A stretch of DNA of 64,000 bases from Nodosilinea sp. FACHB-141 (lineage in GTDB: Bacteria > Cyanobacteriota > Cyanobacteriia > Phormidesmidales > Phormidesmidaceae), in assembly GCF_014696135.1 (NCBI RefSeq), contig NZ_JACJPP010000023.1:1-64000 (forward strand), in the 5' to 3' direction. This document shows positions 61,994-64,000 of this stretch, piece by piece. The translations under genes and the position numbers were made by a program. Numbering within the stretch: position 1 is the stretch's first letter; each line of letters opens with the position of its first letter. The notes beneath the pieces are model-generated. The model made no database searches, was not told where the DNA came from, and saw nothing but the letters and a program-made list of their open reading frames with translations.

Positions 61994-62629
61994 CTAGCTC
62001 GGCTCGGCGATCGCCACATACGCGCCCAGACCAATCATGGTGCAGCCCGATGTGAGGCGCTGACCGCGTCTAAAGCTGCCGCTCGTCCGCAGTCTCTGCC
62101 CAATCGGCCCGGCAAAAGACGCGACAAAAACATCCACCGCCAGATTCAGAAAATCGGTGATCAGACCCAGCACCAAAAACTGGGTTAAAACACTGCCGCT
62201 TTCAATATTGATAAACTGCGGAATAAAGGCTAGGAAAAACAGCGCCGTTTTAGGATTGAGCACCTCAGTAATCACGCCCTGATAAAACGCGCTGCCTCGA
62301 CGGGGCGACGGCACGGCAGCATCGGCATTGACGAGTAGCATATCTCGACTCAACAGCGTGCGCAGCCCTAAATAAATGAGGTAAGCAGCGCCGGCGTATT
62401 TCACCAGGGTGAATGCCACAGCCGAGGTCATCAGCAGGCTAGAAATGCCGACAGCGGCGGCAAAAACATGCACCAGCCCGCCGACAAACAGGCCCAAGGC
62501 CGATGAAATGCCCTCAGATTTGCCGCCGTTGAGGCTGCGAGCCAGCGTGTAGAGAATGCCCGGCCCTGGGGTAATGCTGAGAACAAAAGCGGCGGTAAAA
62601 AACAGACTAAGCGTTGCTACATCGGGCAT
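61994..62629 (-). CDS. LysE/RhtB family amino acid exporter
   Basis: 211 residues with six membrane helices. The family opening is FTAAFVLSITPGPGILYTLA, with the conserved GPG; ISSALGLFVGGLVHVFAAAV, then TLVKYAGAAYLIYLGLRTLL and the loop FYQGVITEVLNPKTALFFLA with NPK follow. The last helices are FLVLGLITDFLNLAVDVFVA and TMIGLGAYVAI. Such proteins export amino acids or homoserine lactone-like compounds from the cytoplasm; the substrate here is unknown. Start ATG 62629. Confidence 0.9.
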   Translation of the reverse strand: MPDVATLSLFFTAAFVLSITPGPGILYTLARSLNGGKSEGISSALGLFVGGLVHVFAAAVGISSLLMTSAVAFTLVKYAGAAYLIYLGLRTLLSRDMLLVNADAAVPSPRRGSAFYQGVITEVLNPKTALFFLAFIPQFINIESGSVLTQFLVLGLITDFLNLAVDVFVASFAGPIGQRLRTSGSFRRGQRLTSGCTMIGLGAYVAIAEPS

Positions 62630-62710
62630 GTCAATCTCCGTTAGATTAAATCTTCTATCTAATATCTGCGGTTTTTCAACATCTCCAATGGTGACCCAGC
62701 AGACTGTGCC

Positions 62711-63664
62711 CTATTCCCCAAACCGGGCGGTTCGGCGTTTGGTGCCAAACAGATGGGCATAGACAAACGAAAACTCGCAGCCCGCAAAGAAAATCTGGCA
62801 GGCCAAAAAGATCCACAGCATCAGAATCATCACGCTGCCGATCACGCCGTAGGAGACGAAGCGGCTGCCCAGGGTAATGACGCTGTTGCTGACCAGCCAC
62901 TGCAAGCCCGCCAGCAGCAGAGTGGTGAGCAGGGCACCGGGCCAGATGTCGCGCCAGGAAAGTTTGATTGAGGGCAGAATGCGGAACAGCCCGGCGATCG
63001 CAAAACCCAGCGCCAAAAACGACCAGCTCGCCTCCAAGCTTTTGCCTAAAATTGCTTCGTCAATGGTGAGGAAGTCAAAGGTGGCCTGAAAGGTGTTCAC
63101 CAGGGTGAGAATGACCTTGATGACAATTTGCGACAGCAGCGAGGCCAGCAGCAGTAGCGCTGTGGCGATCACCAGTACAAAGGCCGACAGTTTGTTGACA
63201 ACAAAAAACAGCGCTATGCGGACCGGCGACCCCGCTTCGCTGACACGGCTGGGGGTTTCCCAGATTTTGTTCACCGATCGCTTCAAGATCGCAAAGATAG
63301 TGCTGGCAGCAAACAGCAAGATACCAAAGCCAATTAGTCCTGCTCCAACGCTATTTTCGTTGAGGGCAACGATGGTGTCTTTGATCAGATCGTGCACTTC
63401 GGGGGGCAGGTAGCGCACGATGATCTCCTGCATGGCGACCAAGGCCTCTGAATCGGGACCAACCAGCGCCCCCACCACGCCGAGAATCACCAGCAGCAGC
63501 GGAAACAGCGAAAACAGCGCGTAGTACGACAGCGCTGCCGCCATGCCGGGAACGTTGTCGCGATCCCACTTCAGCCAGGTTTGAATCAGGAGCTGGGCGG
63601 GTTTGGAGGGGATCACCTGGGTGCGCAGGTAGGGCAGCAGGCGCGATCGCACGTATTGCAGCAT
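62711..63664 (-). CDS. YihY/BrkB family membrane protein
   Basis: 317 residues from ATG 63664 (MLQYVRSRLLPYLRTQ); the frame extends to 63682 but that start is less typical. Six membrane helices: MAAALSYYALFSLFPLLLVI (the family signature), LIGFGILLFAASTIFAILKR followed by SVNKIWETP, FVLVIATALLLLASLLSQI, FLALGFAIAGLFRILPSIKL, WPGALLTTLLLAGLQWLV and GVIGSVMILMLWIFLACQIF. The family was once mis-assigned as RNase BN; its role is unknown and transport has been proposed. The C-terminus is basic (LFGTKRRTARFGE). Confidence 0.9.
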   Translation of the reverse strand: MLQYVRSRLLPYLRTQVIPSKPAQLLIQTWLKWDRDNVPGMAAALSYYALFSLFPLLLVILGVVGALVGPDSEALVAMQEIIVRYLPPEVHDLIKDTIVALNENSVGAGLIGFGILLFAASTIFAILKRSVNKIWETPSRVSEAGSPVRIALFFVVNKLSAFVLVIATALLLLASLLSQIVIKVILTLVNTFQATFDFLTIDEAILGKSLEASWSFLALGFAIAGLFRILPSIKLSWRDIWPGALLTTLLLAGLQWLVSNSVITLGSRFVSYGVIGSVMILMLWIFLACQIFFAGCEFSFVYAHLFGTKRRTARFGE

Positions 63665-63771
63665 GGGTGACGGGCAGAGCAACCGAGGCTATTATCGCCC
63701 ACCCCCGCAGCCGGTGTAGAAGAGAGCGATACAACTAGTAGTCTGCCAGGCCAAAGGTGACAGGTTAGAGA

Positions 63772-63838
63772 GGGTATAGGGTCTAAGGTGTTCGGTTCAT
63801 GACCTACCTTAAACCGGACACCCTTAAACCCTATACCC
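63772..63838. repeat. Large hairpin of the heptamer family
   Basis: Left arm 63772-63797 (GGGTATAGGGTCTAAGG then TGTTCGGTT) and right arm 63811-63838 are inverse complements with only a few mismatches and a one-base bulge, around a 13-base loop. It sits behind the receiver-domain gene at the window edge. There is no T run, so it is a repeat-type hairpin more than a classical terminator. Confidence 0.75.
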
Positions 63839-63877
63839 CTAGTCGTTAGAGCTTGTCACAGTCAGCTTGGCTAAACA

Positions 63878-64000
63878 CTAACCGCCGGTTGCCGGTGGCG
63901 GCTGCACCAGCGTGGCGATCGCGCTCACCAACAGGTCTGGTTCAATGGGTTTGGCTAGGTGCAGCTGAAAGCCAGCGGCCAGGGCATGCTGCTGATTGAT
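63878..64000 (-). CDS. Receiver-domain protein, 3' end only
   Basis: The last 40 codons of a minus-strand gene that continues beyond the window, with TAG at 63878-63880. The translation ends AGFQLHLAKPIEPDLLVSAI, then ATLVQPPPATGG. The Lys-Pro in HLAKPIEP is the conserved Lys region of a receiver domain just before its last helix, in the form typical of the C-terminal receiver of cyanobacterial hybrid histidine kinases. Whether it is such a hybrid kinase or a response regulator cannot be told here. Confidence 0.75.
   Translation of the reverse strand: MNQQHALAAGFQLHLAKPIEPDLLVSAIATLVQPPPATGG

Overview
The window is cyanobacterial chromosome. It opens with the overlapping psbD-psbC pair of photosystem II. 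It also carries a glycosyltransferase pair of the hormogonium-polysaccharide type, a cyanobacterial arginine dihydrolase/ornithine cyclodeaminase (ArgZ/AgrE), the DUF502-nusB-ftsY neighbourhood and cobalamin genes, and the HIP1 octamer GCGATCGC recurs throughout. Base composition is moderately GC-rich. The multi-PAS hybrid kinases and WD40/STAND proteins suggest a filamentous Leptolyngbya- or Nodosilinea-like organism, but that placement is inference. I found no rRNA, tRNA, CRISPR array or recognisable insertion sequence.

Layout. 1-1.6 kb: psbD (3' end) and psbC with a strong terminator. 1.7-6 kb: a small cyanobacterial protein, two GT4 glycosyltransferases, and a DUF3253/epoxide-hydrolase-like pair. 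6.4-8.5 kb: a tandem duplication of an unknown gene together with its upstream element. 8.5-15 kb: sixA, tex and a 1223-residue NB-ARC/pentapeptide/14-WD40 STAND protein with an orphan terminator in its leader. 15.4-18 kb: an ABC-2 exporter pair and a secreted cupin. 18-25 kb: NAD genes pncB-nadD-nrtR and nadE on the minus strand, separated by a two-gene module (membrane protein + DNA methyltransferase). 25.5-30 kb: NfeD-like protein, SH3/peptidoglycan-binding protein, small membrane protein and argZ. 30-38.6 kb: AT-rich membrane protein, ftsY, nusB, DUF502, mgtE, a Ser/Thr kinase and cobU. 38.7-42.8 kb: metallophosphatase, methyltransferase, a short protein resembling the N-terminal region of NACHT proteins, and an EamA transporter. 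42.9-59.2 kb: a signalling island with three hybrid histidine kinases (one with about eight PAS domains), a REC-wHTH-Hpt-REC-degenerate GGDEF regulator, a single-domain receiver, a DHp-EAL fusion and an FHA-PAS-GGDEF cyclase. 59.4-64 kb: cobH, threonine aldolase, DUF3124 lipoprotein, LysE and YihY membrane proteins, and the 3' end of another receiver-domain gene at the window edge.

The most interesting points are: (a) the signalling island, which holds an apparently complete c-di-GMP circuit: a cyclase with an intact inhibitory site, an EAL enzyme carrying a phospho-acceptor helix but no kinase ATPase domain, and a DNA-binding regulator whose degenerate GGDEF domain keeps the c-di-GMP-binding RxxD; (b) the methyltransferase/membrane-protein module sitting inside the NAD gene cluster, with a decayed copy of the nrtR 3' end at one junction; (c) two families of short-period intergenic repeats (7-mer and 8-mer based) that form hairpins at gene ends.
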